Source of the DNA: Trifolium pratense
Lineage: Eukaryota > Streptophyta > Magnoliopsida > Fabales > Fabaceae
Length of the DNA: 64,000 bases
NCBI RefSeq assembly: GCF_020283565.1
Contig: NC_060064.1
Span: 3,060,001-3,124,000, forward strand
Direction: 5' to 3'
Shown: positions 36,765 through 48,099 of the stretch, piece after piece
How the letters are laid out: each line of letters opens with the position of its first letter
Position numbering within the stretch: position 1 is the first letter of the stretch
Notes under the pieces: generated by a model
The model's database searches: none
The model's input: only the letters and a program-made list of their open reading frames with translations
What the model was told of the DNA's origin: nothing
Program-made: the position numbers and the translations under genes

Positions 36765-37766
36765 ATTTTAGTGGTTTAAAGATATTTTTTATTTTATATT
36801 AATTCCTTAAAGAATTTTTTTTACTTTGGTCTTAAAGATATCATTGTTTACTAAATTGGTGTCTTCTGTTAGTTTTTTTGTAAAAAACGTTTAACTTTTG
36901 CATTAATTAAGTATATTAATAAAGAAATTTTGTTTTAGATTTATGCGTTCAATATTTTAAAAGTATAAAAATTTATTTTACCAATTTTAATTTGTATTTA
37001 TATTTTTAGTATGTTTAAGAAAGTGTTCTGAAGGATTGATCGATGAATTTATTGGAGACTGGTTAAGGGAGAAAAAAAAGGTAAATAAAGGATAAACTCA
37101 TTTTTAAAATGTGGGGCGCATACTAGAAAATATCTATGTTAAATGATCAATGCATAAGGAAGAGAATTATACAATTATAATTTATAAGTATGGATATAAA
37201 AAATAATTTAAAAATGTAAAAATACATAAGAGTGAATTTAAAAGTAGCATTAAAATTTGTGATAGTGTTAAGTCCAACCACATCCTCATTTATTGTAGCT
37301 TCTGTAACCTCAATCATGTATCTGTAATTTTAGAAAATAATTGATATAGTGCTAACTTTTTGAGATCGTCTTGTTGGTTAGTTTTTGAAGCATTCAAAAG
37401 AGTATCAACAAAACTTGCATCAATCATTTCTTATATATAGGAACGCTAAATCTGACGTTAAAAGACACTTAAAAATGAACCGATGAAACCGATGAAGCAA
37501 TATATAAATTTTTTATATGGAACACTTTAGAAAAAAAAAATTGTTTTTTTATAAGAAACTTTGACCAATTTTACAAATGTTTTAAATGTTTAATTTTACT
37601 TATACCCTTATTCATTATGAAAAAGAATTTAAAAATAAGTAAGTTAGTTGAAGTAAGAGTAATTAAATAAAGGTATACATGGAATAAAATTAAATTTATA
37701 AGAGTATTAAATTAAAATAACTATGTACAATATGCTTCTTTGGTTGTGTGATTTTTTTTCAAATTG
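36765..37766. other. Intergenic, nothing recognised
   Basis: Very AT-rich spacer. No gene, clean terminal repeats or RNA gene seen. Confidence 0.35.
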
Positions 37767-37794
37767 TTCCTTATAAAAAGGACCGGAGGGAGTA
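37767..37794. mobile_element. Single Stowaway-like terminus
   Basis: TTATAAAAAGGACCGGAGGG followed by AGTA is one Stowaway-type terminal repeat; I could not find its partner, so the element is decayed or truncated on the left. Confidence 0.45.
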
Positions 37795-37920
37795 TAAATT
37801 ATCATATGACATGTATGAATCTAAGTATATTGGCCGTGTTATGAATTAATGTAGCTGGTTGGTGGTATGCATTGTATTGTAATTAATATGCATGATTAGA
37901 AAAGTCATGTTTAACGAATA

Positions 37921-38112
37921 ATGAATTGATTCAAGTGGTAAGGGTCTTGGTCCCTTTAAGTATGTGGTTAGAGGTTCGATACCTGACTCATGCGTATGGA
38001 GAAAATTCGGTTGTAAGGGGGGAACCCACTTTGTGTGTTTCAAGGTCTCCGACGGGAAATTAGTCACCACTAAAGACGGTAAAAACTTCATATCAATATC
38101 ATGGTAATCCAA
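37921..38112 (+). mobile_element. tRNA-derived SINE, third family
   Basis: TTCAAGTGGTAAGGGTCTTGG (A-box region) and, about 45 bases on, GAGGTTCGATACCTG, an exact GGTTCGANNCC B box, then GGAGAAAATTCGGTTGTAAG and an A-rich end near 38110. The layout is that of the Au-like tRNA-related SINEs of flowering plants (inferred). No cloverleaf can be formed. Confidence 0.65.
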
Positions 38113-38497
38113 AAAAAGAAGAAGTCATGTTTAATAAATGAGAGTGAGGGAAAAATATATTGTATATGATTTTTTTAAGGAAATATTGTATATTTATTAA
38201 TATTTAAAACTTAATTTTTTTAATTTAATTTTATAATAATATATTGGTAGTGTCGTAGTTGGTTGGTAGTGTTCTTGAAAATGGAGATATATTAATTTAA
38301 GAGATATATTTAATACATAAGAATGACAAAAAAGTAATTGCATATTATTGTAAAAAGACTTATAATTTAGTTTTTTTTTTTTTCTTCTCAAAGCGATTTA
38401 TAATTTGGTACGGATATAGTATTTGATTTGTGTTTATAATTTAAGACATTCAAAGGTCGAGGATAGTGTTTGTGTGTGACTTCTAGACTATTTTAGG

Positions 38498-39532
38498 ATT
38501 TCAAGTAGGGGTGTACGTGGGCCGGATTGGGTTGGGTTTGGCCAAAACCAAAACCAAACCACATATGCTACTCCGGGTTGGGTTTAGTAAAATAACCACC
38601 CGTTATAACATTGGGCCGGGTTGGGTAAATCCACCAATTTCTGGGTTGGGTTGGGTTGTGGGTAGAGCTGTAAAAAGGGCCTTAAGGGGCCGGCCCTTTA
38701 AGGGGTGGACCCACTTATTCCTGATTATTAATTTTATTTAAATTTTAAACACAGTTTTTTTAGGGTGCCGATCGTGGACAGTGCTGATTGAAGAAAAAGA
38801 GAATAAGTTCACGACACTAGAAAAATTGTTTAAAATTTAAATAAAATTAATAATCAGGAATAAGTGGGTCCGCCCCTTAAAGTGCCGGCCCTTTAAGGCC
38901 CTTTTTACAGCTCTAGTTGTGGGTTACCCATATTATTTTTCTATTTTTTTATATTAAATATCTAAATGTTGAATCATCATATTTTTTCATAAAAATAACT
39001 CAAACAATTTATTTTCTTGAAAAATAGGGTAACTTTTTTTCACTATAAAAAATAATCACCCATTTTTTTTGTGTAAATCTATTAATTTACGGGTTGGATA
39101 GCGTGTTATCCAAATGATTTTTTTGCTTTTTTTAATATCAAATGACTAAACCATGAATCACTATATTTGTTTATGAAAATTATTCAATTTTTTTAAATTT
39201 TAAAAAAATAATGTGAAAAATTATCATATTTGTTCATAAAAATTATTCAATCTTTTTTATTTTCGTAAAAAATAGTATAACTCATTTTCAATATAAAAAT
39301 ATTTAATAATCAAATGAAAAAATCTTTAGTATTTTCATAAAAAAATTCAAGAAACATAGCACTAGTGGGTTAGTGGGTTTTTTGGGTTGGGTCCGGTTTT
39401 ACCCGAAACCCGACTTTTTTAATGGGTTTTTCATTTTTTAAATTCATATCCACCCACTTTTTTGGGTTGGATTGGGTGGGTTTGACCGGGTCAACCGGAT
39501 TTGCCCAACCCATGCACACCCCTAATTTCAAG
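38498..39532. mobile_element. hAT-type element with 8-bp target duplication
   Basis: The element is 38506-39524. Ends TAGGGGTGTACGTGGG and, on the minus strand, TAGGGGTGTGCATGGG. Exact 8-base target duplication ATTTCAAG at 38498-38505 and 39525-39532, the hAT length. Subterminal regions are dense in GGGTTGGG words, mirrored on the other side. No transposase. A second element (38663-38915) is inserted within its left arm. Confidence 0.87.
38655..38923. mobile_element. Fold-back hAT MITE nested in the 38.5 kb element
   Basis: The element is 38663-38915 (253 bp). Ends TAGAGCTGTAAAAAGGGCCT on both strands, followed by a near-perfect inverted repeat of about 100 bases on each side that includes GGCCGGCCCTTTAAGG and CCCACTTATTCCTGATTATT. 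Exact 8-base target duplication GTTGTGGG at 38655-38662 and 38916-38923. It can form a long hairpin if transcribed. Confidence 0.92.
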
Positions 39533-39934
39533 TGGTAGAATTTGTCTTTTTTTTCTTGATAAAGAAAAAAAGAAAAGAATTTACCTTTTTTTACTAGTTA
39601 AAGAGGAAAAAAGAAAGGACTACATACGTGATTAAGAATTACTAGTCGAGAGAAAGAAAAGTGTAACAAAAAAAAAGAGAGAAAGAAAAAAGAACTTTCT
39701 CTTTAGCTTAATCCTTTGAGTTATTAGTTAAAGAATAAAAGATCTATGGTTCAAGTTCTGGCGAGTTGAAAAAAACCAACATTTATAATTGTTTTCTCTT
39801 TTAAGAGTTTCACTTTGTAACCTCAAGATAAAATTTAAATTCCCTCAAAAACATTTGTAAAATGGTCATTAATATTACATTAATTAATAGTAATATTTAA
39901 TGTGTTCTTTTATTTAAAATCTATTGAACAAGAA

Positions 39935-40606
39935 ATACTTAAAGAGCATTGCTATATGTCCCGAAAAATAAATTCCCGAATATCACGAATTGACTATTAT
40001 TAATTGGATTGAAATCCTAAAACACGCTTAAGTAATACTCCGTACTAACTGAATAAAACAAACTCAAATAAATTGCCCCATGACTAACTTTTTTTCTAAT
40101 TTGCCACTCTCACTTTATTTTGTTTCCACTTTCCACCAACCTTCTGCAACCTTCTCTCCTTATAACCAACCTCTCTGCCTATTCTCTAATCCATTCTAGA
40201 AAATAAAATGCTTCCATGCTAAATTTGTTTTTTATGTTCAAAGCAATAGAATACCCTAAAAGAGTTTCTATGATTTATTTGTGTTTTACCGGAAAAGAGT
40301 TTCTATGATTAACCATAGTTATAGAGAAAGACATAGCCCAAATTCTCTAGTAATAAACAAGTTCTATAAAATATTTTTTGCATCCCTTAGACTGACATAG
40401 GAACTAAGAAGTGCATGGTGAGTGTGTTGGGAGAGATGATTTTTGCATCTAACAAATTGTGGATGAGGATTAATTGTTTTCGGTGGATCCCATAGTGTGA
40501 CGGTATGTGAACTGTGTAGACATTTTGCTGTCAGAGGGACCAAACACGTAATTCGTGAGTTTTCGGGAAAATAATTTCGGGACATCTAGCATTTCCGATA
40601 CTTAAA
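39935..40606. mobile_element. Mutator-type non-autonomous element
   Basis: The element is 39944-40597 (654 bp). The left end GAGCATTGCTATATGTCCCG is mirrored on the minus strand by GAAATGCTAGATGTCCCGAA, with the pair continuing through CCCGAA and CACGAATT. Exact 9-base target duplication ATACTTAAA at 39935-39943 and 40598-40606. No transposase. A shorter relative may lie at 45116-45293. Confidence 0.78.
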
Positions 40607-40971
40607 CTATAACATGTCTCCAAATAATGTGAAGAATGTTTTATCCCAAAATCATTACATACGTGATTAAGAAAATTCAAACATTTCTTCGAGAAATTTA
40701 CACAAGCTTTCTTTCTCAAGAATAATAATACAAATTAATTGGGGATCAAGCAAGTCAGTAATATGAACATGAAGAAAAATGGAAGTTTTAATATAATCCA
40801 ACAGCTAAATGTGAAAGATTTTTATGTAGATATGATATAGATATGAAGCATAGCATAATTGTATAGACATGAATATTGAATAAAATTAATGTAACCGTGT
40901 ACCTGGAATGACAAAAAAGAATCCACTGAGTAACCAAAAAAAAAAAAGAATCCATTGACTGAAATTGAGAA

Positions 40972-41082
40972 AGAATGTTGAGAGATGCTTCAGCCTCTCA
41001 CCGATGAGTTATTATGCGTGTTTTTTTTTTCAAGAAGTGTAATATATACTCATCAGTGGAGGTAGAGACCTCTCAACATGCT
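40972..41082. repeat. Imperfect hairpin
   Basis: ATGTTGAGAGATGCTTCAGC followed by CTCTCACCGATGAGT pairs with ACTCATCAGTGGAGG-type sequence ending CTCTCAACAT about 60 bases on. It could be a small MITE or a microRNA-like fold; no target duplication was seen. Confidence 0.45.
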
Positions 41083-41529
41083 TACTATGAGAAACAACCA
41101 AACCCATTACAACTCGTTTCTAAATACAGCTCATTTATAGAATATAATTCATTAATTTTAAGTGCTTAATAACAATAGACCATAATTTATATAACCAATA
41201 ATTTCCAATAATTGATTATTGTCGATCCATAATTGATTAATTAATCCAACAAAATGAGCTAATAGCTTATCACACATGGAAAGAGAAAATAACCACCTAA
41301 AGATATGTTTTTACTTCAAAAAACCATCTAAAGATAATCTTTCAAACGTGTAATGTTAATCTTTGCAGTAAAAATGAAGGCATCAAGATAACTTTAGCAA
41401 CAAGCAACTTAAATGTCAACATTACTAGGCACTGTCGACCCCAGGGATAATTGAATTAAAAATCATCGAAGTGAAAAGGGACAGCGTAAATTAAACATCA
41501 AATTTAATTGTTGTGCATGTAAACCACAT

Positions 41530-41690
41530 ATATCTAGAAAACTAGAATAATTCAACTGAAATTTCACAAATGGGTGAAATCGTTGGCTAGGAGCATAGTT
41601 CAGCTAACAATTGCCGGTCAAAAATTGAATCAGGTAAATTTATATTTTTTATTGTCGCGGCCTGTAAAAGTCGCGCATTTTGTTCTCTAA
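41530..41690 (-). pseudogene. F-box/FBD 3'-end remnant
   Basis: The stretch aligns with 45770-45930, the last exon and stop region of the F-box/FBD gene (shared AACTAGA, CAACTGAAATTTCACAA, GGAGCATAGTT, GCCTGTAA), but several stop codons and shifts interrupt the frame. It is a decayed partial duplicate. Confidence 0.6.
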
Positions 41691-41884
41691 AATAGAGACA
41701 TACAGATTGGTTGCAAAAGAAGAAAGGACATGGATTAGTAAATAATTGAATGATGAGTTTCTAAGATGGATAAATGGTAATCCAATTAGACTGTAGTAAT
41801 TATTACATGAATGAATAAGAACAACTGTCAATACTAACAACATGCATATTCCATAGTTATTGAGCAGAAAAAGAATGAAAATGA

Positions 41885-42238
41885 CTAATAGAAAATCACT
41901 TTTCTGTTAGAAGAGACCATTACACTCCTTGAAGGATGATGAGACAGAACAGGGAGACCCCATTGAGTAGGTAGAACAATAACCGGATAACTACTTTCCA
42001 TGTTCATAATTCTGTTTACAACTTCATTGTAGATTCTTACAATTCTACTTGAAAACAGAACCGTAGAGAAAAACTTCCTAGAACGTGATAACCTTAGGCC
42101 ACGTAGTCTTCCATTCAAAGACTTCACCCAATTGCAACGTTTTCTTACTCTCATCATCCTTTTATTTGTAATTAACTTTTCATATCCACATGAATTCATG
42201 CGTTTGGTAGCCAAATACTGCAAACCCATTTGCAACAT
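41885..42238 (-). CDS. Unrecognised small basic plant protein
   Basis: Frame of 117 residues starting MLQMGLQYLATKRMNSCG, stop at 41887-41885. The middle is strongly basic and patterned (KRMMRVRKRCNWV, GRLRGLRLSRSRKFFS) and the tail carries NRIMNMESSYPVIVLPTQW and GLPVLSHHPS. The composition is unlike the surrounding AT-rich noise and looks like one of the small uncharacterised plant protein families, but I cannot name it. An alternative start would be an upstream exon joined at TTTGCAG just inside the frame. No function assigned. Confidence 0.5.
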   Translation of the reverse strand: MLQMGLQYLATKRMNSCGYEKLITNKRMMRVRKRCNWVKSLNGRLRGLRLSRSRKFFSTVLFSSRIVRIYNEVVNRIMNMESSYPVIVLPTQWGLPVLSHHPSRSVMVSSNRKVIFY

Positions 42239-42437
42239 GAATTAGTAATCTTATCTTAGTTTAATCTAAAGACTAAGAATTAGAGTTGCATTATATAACA
42301 TATGCTGTGCTACTATACTTCAATAAGTAGAGACAAAATTAACTTATTTTAAACATGACAACACATGGCTACAAATCACTCACGTTGCATTTTGAGAGTC
42401 TATAACTTGTTACTATGTTTTTATTACATTCTTAAAA

Positions 42438-42525
42438 ATCCAAATTAATTAGTTGGTGGCTAAAGGAATATTGGATGCATGATCCAAATTAATTAGTTGG
42501 TGGCTAAAGGCATATTGGATGCATG
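42438..42525. repeat. 44-bp tandem duplication
   Basis: TCCAAATTAATTAGTTGGTG followed by GCTAAAGGAATATTGGATGC occurs twice in a row (starts at about 42439 and 42483), differing at one base. Confidence 0.85.
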
Positions 42526-42656
42526 TGCAATGATTGATAAAGCCAATCATTTGTTTAACTGTGGAATGTATGTGGCTTTGAAGTTTGATTGCAAAGAAAT
42601 ATCTAATTCATTAATTCTAAGTTTGTTTGATAGTTTCAAACTTTCAATATCTACTA

Positions 42657-42928
42657 ATTAATTATGATGCTTTCTCTCCGGACCCCGTGCGTGATTCTTT
42701 TATACTCCAAATATTCCAATTTTGTTTTTGCAGAAAAATTCGGTTCGCAGAAATCGAATTTTATCTAGTGCAAATTCAGAGTAAATGTCGATTTTTAGAA
42801 AACGAAATTTATTTTCAAGGCAAAAAAAAACTTCGGCTTCTATAAACTGAATTTTTTTTAAGGGTAAAATTGGAAATTCAGGGGTATAAAAAAAACACGG
42901 GATCAGGAGAGAAAACATCATTAATTAT
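42657..42928. mobile_element. Mutator-type MITE, GATGTTTTCTCTCC family, copy C
   Basis: The element is 42666-42919 (254 bp, the same length as copy B). Ends GATGCTTTCTCTCCGGACC and, on the minus strand, GATGTTTTCTCTCCTGATCC. Exact 9-base target duplication ATTAATTAT at 42657-42665 and 42920-42928. The interior TTCGGTTCGCAGAAATCGAA is related to copies A and B. Confidence 0.87.
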
Positions 42929-43922
42929 TACTTGGTCTATAAACCTGCATCATACTCTTTGACTGATGACTTAACCAGCCATTTTCTCTAGCTAATAATT
43001 TGATTTATTCTAAAAGGGCAAGCTGGGATCATACTATGAACCTGACTATATTCTTAAATGGACTCTACTTATGGTTAATAATTTACTATTAGTCCAAATT
43101 CCAGAGAGGCATAAACAAGGAGTAGCTAGAGATTCAATATCACCACAAAAAATTATGCTTTGAACAACCTCCTCCAAAGAGGTAATGACACGGTAGAGGA
43201 GAGGATAATTCTGGTCTCTTTCAAATTGACCGATGAACCGTCTAATTTTGGGTACCAACTTGAATATGCAAAATCACACTGCACAACTTAGTCATAAAGT
43301 CAAATTTATTCTGATGTCACACTTTTAGTATGAAATGTGTTATTGAGAACTTTTAAGAGGTATTGGGTTGGAAAGATTGATTGTTTATTAAGTACTATTA
43401 TTAAAAAATTATAAAAGAGTGATGTGTACACATCGATCCAGTTAAGTACTCCATTGTGAATACTCTAATGGTCCTAATATTTATCACACAACATTATTTT
43501 TAATTTACTAACAATTTATCATTTAAAAAAAGAAAAGAAAAAATAACTATATAAACATTTTTTGTGAGTTTTGGACGAAAAGAAGGGTTCAGACAAAATT
43601 CGGACGGATTGTGTCACGTCCGAAAAATCCTCGTTGCTAATTGAAATGTTCGGCTGAAATTCGTCCGAAATTATTTCAGACAAATTTTAGACGGAATTGG
43701 GACAAAAATTGCCAACCAAATTTGTCTTACTTTCATTTTATTTGAGACGCATTTCAGACGGATAGCAAAACTTTTTTAGATAGATTTCAAACATAATGCA
43801 CACTGCACTAGTGAAAAATATATAGCCAATATCATATTCATATGTACGTGGTTTAATTGAGAAATTTACCTTGAAAAGAATATATAACCTGATGTAAGTT
43901 TGTCCATAAAAATGATATTGAT

Positions 43923-44063
43923 TACTCCTTCCGGTCTTATTTATAAGCAAAATTTACTTTTTAGATTCATCAAATGACGTATCTAGCTTAAATATAAGTC
44001 AGATATATTGATTTTTCAATGAATCTAAAAAATAATTTTTGCTTATAAATAAAGAGAGGAGTA
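43923..44063. mobile_element. Short Stowaway-like MITE
   Basis: Left CTCCTTCCGGTCTTATTTAT after TA (43923-43924); right, on the minus strand, CTCCTCTCTTTATTTATAAG before TA (44062-44063). The inverted arms extend through AAGCAAAA and TTTTTAGATTCAT, giving a 137-bp fold-back. A further lone end ACTCCCTCTAGTC lies at about 44117. Confidence 0.78.
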
Positions 44064-44902
44064 TAAAATAAATAAAATCAGAGGAAGATATTCTGTTTTG
44101 TTTTGATGAAGAAAATACTCCCTCTAGTCGTCAATATAATTTATTTTTTTACTTTTTAGCTAAAAAGCTAAATCAAGCAGTATCACATTCAGAAATCCAT
44201 CCTTATTGTACTGTTCAAGCTATACGCCATTTACCTTTTCTGTGTAGATTCCAGCGCCAGATCTAGTTCTGTTCAAGGTAAAATTTTCATTACTATTTGT
44301 TTAATTAACGATAATTCATTGATCTGCTTAGGCGCGGGTACGGTACTAGTACCAAATACGGATACCGGTACATGATACAAGACATTTTTAGAAAAATTAA
44401 TTTACGTGTATGAACATAAATTAAGCTACGGGTATCTACCCGGTACTGATACGGGTACGTACTCGGCCCGGTAGTGATACTCTCTCAAATGGAGTACCCA
44501 TACATCATAGTCATTGATTGATTATGCATTAGTTCCTTAAGTTACAAACATTAAATAATTTAGTTTTTAAGTTTGTTTTTTGTTTTATTTTGTCCCCTTA
44601 TGTTATATATACATTCATCATCTTTGACAATTTAACCTCTCTATTAGGACCAAAATATCTCAATAGTTGTATTTTAAGGGATTAAAGTGTTCAATATTTA
44701 TAATTTAATGGATCAAAATAAAACGATTTTTTTTAAAAAAATTTAATAATCATCCAAAGTTTATAATGCAAGAGACTAAAACAAATAAAACTCAGGGGAA
44801 CAAAATAAAACTTAAAATTAACTTTAGGATCAAAAGTACTATAATTTAGCCAATTAAAATTAAACACTTTGTCAAAAAAAATAAAAATTAAACACTTTGT
44901 CA

Positions 44903-45015
44903 CCATAAATATAGCTCAATTAGTTGGGACATTTCATGTAAAATGCGGGGATCGGAATTCGAACGTATTCCCACTATTTCACCTTAAAAAAGTGAAATTT
45001 TATCCATTAAGCTAC
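44903..45015 (+). mobile_element. tRNA-like SINE remnant
   Basis: TATAGCTCAATTAGTTGGGA resembles a tRNA A-box region and GATCGGAATTCGAACGTATT a diverged B box, followed by CCCACTATTTCACCTT. It is likely a decayed member of the family at 14463-14615. Confidence 0.5.
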
Positions 45016-45467
45016 TTGAAGAAAGAAAAAAAACCCTTCTTTTCGAAAAATAAAAAAGTAAAAGATTTTTAATTAATCATTAATAATAGTAGTATGATTA
45101 GTAAAAAAAAAAAGTATGCTAAACAGTGTTTCCGGGGCACTTATTAAGCATACCAAAATCGAAAATAAAAGATAAAGTTAATGTTGATAAGACAACATTT
45201 TACACTTTTAAAGTAGTAAATGCACAAGTTCCGAGACAAAATTTCCTTTTTAAAATGTTCAACTATTATTCGGGACACTCTTTAGCATTTTCCAAAAAAT
45301 AATACTCCGCGGTAGTATGAATAAATAAATAAAATCAAAAGAAGATATTATGTTAAAAAAAGAAAAGAATATTTTGACTATAAAATAAATAAATAAAATC
45401 AGAGGTAAAATTTACCTTCTACTCGCTATACGCCGGCCGCTTATTGCTTGCAGCAGCAGTGGCAACA

Positions 45468-45575
45468 ATGAAGAGGTGTAAGAAGCTTAAGAAGATTGAG
45501 TTGCCTGATTGTGTTATGTCGTATATATTTGTTGAGGAAGACAATTTTAATAGACTAAAAAATAGTGTTTATTAA
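45468..45575 (+). pseudogene. F-box start fragment
   Basis: A 35-residue frame beginning MKRCKKLKKIELPDCVMSYI, then VEEDNF, then a stop. The first part fits the beginning of a plant F-box domain (an I-x-x-L-P-D-x-V/I-x-x-I-F core), after which homology ends at once. It is a truncated copy, facing away from the intact F-box gene at 45773. Confidence 0.45.
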
Positions 45576-45772
45576 TTTTTTTTATATTAAACACTATTAG
45601 TAGATCTATAAAAATTATTCACATCAGCATTGTACCGATACATGTTTAAGGGAGTGTCACATATTGAGTTAAAAGTCATTAAAATGAAATAGGATCAGCG
45701 TAAAACAATGATGCAATGGAAAATAAAACATCAAACTTAATTGGCGGGTGTAAACCACATGTATCTAGAAAA

Positions 45773-47308
45773 CTAGATCTGTACAATTGAAATTTCACAA
45801 TTAGGTGAAATCTTTGGAGAGGAGCATAGTTTATCTAAAAATACCCAGTCGTAAGTTTGATTGGTTAACTTTGTAATTTTGACTGTCATGACCTGTAATA
45901 GTGGTGCTTTCTGTAAAATATATGCTGCAAATCGAAGTGAGTCCATGTTGCCATCATAGGTCACGGTGCATAATCTTAAGTGATATGAAATACATTTGGG
46001 AACAGAATTTGGACATTTCCAATTTGTGAACGATTTGCCGTCGATTGTCATTGTATACTCCCATTTGCGAAACCATTCTCCGGAGACAATGCTGGGGATT
46101 TTGGTAACCTATTTAGGAAACATGATACAAACATTCAAGTTATTATGCTAGTAATCTTAATAAAGTGTGTGTGTGTGTCAAGTGTCCACTGCCTAACATA
46201 AAAAAAAAAAATGCTAGAAGAAAAACACACAAATGATAGATAAATGCAACAAACCCTATCAATGGAAAAAATGTGAAGGTTGGGACAATGCTGGAGCACA
46301 TTCACTACATCATCCCAGCCATATAAGTGATAAAACACTAATTCAATGTGGATCAAGTTTCGAAAGACGGTAGAGCCTTTGAAATAGGAAATGATCTTTT
46401 CATTTGGAATTCTTGCCTCTAACTGCAAAATTGGAAAGCCAAAAAACAAGATAAGAAAATGAAATTAAATGGCATAATCAATTAGCTAGGATTAAGGAAG
46501 TGATCGATGATATTTATTGTATTTGTACCCGTAGAAATTGGACATTATAATATATTGCTTTAAATAAAACATGGTATGGACCCAAACCCACTCGTGTGAG
46601 TGGGATACTTGCACTTTCTTTGTAGCCAACCAGAATATATAAATCCTCAAGAACCAATGATGCAGAAATAAGCCCCTTTAGATCCTCTGAATTTTGTAAA
46701 TAAACACCTTTTAAATGAAGGATTTTGAGTGAGGGAAGATCAATAGACAAAATGTTACCCGATACACATAATCTCTTGAGTTTGAGAATCACTAGGGTTC
46801 GACAGCTGAAAACACCATTGGGTGATATGGTGATAAATTTATCCATCATGGAATTGTAGCATGAGAGATACATTTTGCGAACCATTACGAATTGAAACAT
46901 GGAGAGTTGGAGATCCTCAATGCCGCGCCTTTTTGCAGCTTCAACCCATTCATCATGGTTGATAAGTGAAAGTGCAGAATGACACCTAAGGTGAAACACT
47001 TTGATGGATTGTTGCCTGTCTTTGGATAGCATGACTTTGTTGATAAACATATTGAACAAAATGAATTCCTCTTCGTTTTTCACCGATTTGTCATCAAAAC
47101 GGAAAACGGTGAGGAATTGGCATAGTGATTTCCACCTCTTTGAAAGAATGCTGGTTGTGCAAGCGAATTTAGGTGGAAGAAAAGAAAGTATATGAATTAG
47201 TAACTCTTCTGGTAACTCACTAATCCTATCAACTTTCACTGACTTCCCAATTAACATACATGATTTCGATCCTCTACCACAAAATTTCTCCATATCTTTC
47301 TCCAACAA
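45773..47308 (-). CDS. F-box/LRR/FBD protein
   Basis: Three exons, 47308-46529, 46422-46255 and 46108-45773 (780, 168 and 336 bases, all phase 0 with GT/AG borders), encode 427 residues plus stop. An F-box lies at about residues 28-70 (DRISELPEELLIHILSFLPP, then ILSKRWKSL), which in this family binds the SKP1 subunit of an SCF ubiquitin ligase. Leucine-rich segments follow (LVILKLKRLCVSG, SLKILHLKGVYL, LVLEDLYIL), and the end is an FBD domain (HLRLCTVTYDG, LRFAAYILQKAPLLQVMTV). The layout is that of the large, fast-evolving plant F-box/FBD/LRR family; individual targets are unknown. A second Met (residue 6) could be the true start. Fragments of the same family lie at 41530, 45468 and 54868. 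Confidence 0.88.
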
Positions 47309-47570
47309 TCAATGAATCCTAGTTATTATTAGAAAAATGCACAAAATTACTTTTTCAAAAGATAGTGCGCAGAGGCAATGCACGCTACAACACCCTAAAC
47401 ATATATTAAAAGAAATTTAGAAAAATACAAAATGAAAGGCTTGAACAAAATTACAATGCAAAACAATGAAATTGTGTGTTAGTTATTAATCTCTACTACC
47501 AATTTTATAAGAGACAGTCAACTTTTTAAACTCATTGAATAATTGATAGTATAAAAAATGAATTAAATTG

Positions 47571-48060
47571 ACTTAAATGCAGTTTCGGTCCTCTATTTTG
47601 TTAAAATCGTAATTTTGGTCCCCCAATTCAGAAATTTTGACCAATTTTATGATTTTGACCATTCAATTTGATGATGTGACAATACATTGTTTACTCTCTA
47701 ACACATTGTTTCCTTTCAATTGACCTTCTTTTGACGTTGTATACTTGGTCACAACTCATTCTAACACCATATTTCTAAAAATCCTCAACAATTAGACCGT
47801 ATTTCTAATGTTTCTAATGTTACGTAAGTTAATTTATTTCACTTTTCATCAACTTGGAAGGTTAAAATCATGAATTTGATCAAAAATTCTAAAATGGGGA
47901 CCAAAATTGAGCCAATTCTCTTTTTTAAAAAAGACTTAAATACATTTTTGTCCTCTTTTTTACATACATACATATATAATTTGGTCCCCCAATTTTAGTT
48001 ATTTTGAGTTTTGATCCCCACCTAGTTTTAGAACAAATTTCGTTGATGTGGTGTTGTGAC
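47571..48060. mobile_element. Fold-back (Mutator-like) element remnants
   Basis: The left TTAAATGCAGTTTCGGTCC is mirrored by TTGGCTCAATTTTGGTCC on the minus strand at about 47914, enclosing GGTCCCCCAATTCAG-type sequence. A second half-element starts at about 47935 (ACTTAAATACATTTTTGTCC). Same general GGTCCCC style as 61104-61911; ends are not exact. Confidence 0.4.
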
Positions 48061-48099
48061 TAATGATATGGCGGTGCCTATGTGGACACATTTATATAC

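Noticed and set aside
44330..44510. Dense GGGTACGGTAC-type words in both orientations
   Set aside because: It looks like one more decayed repeat, but I could not define ends or a target duplication, so it is not listed as an element.
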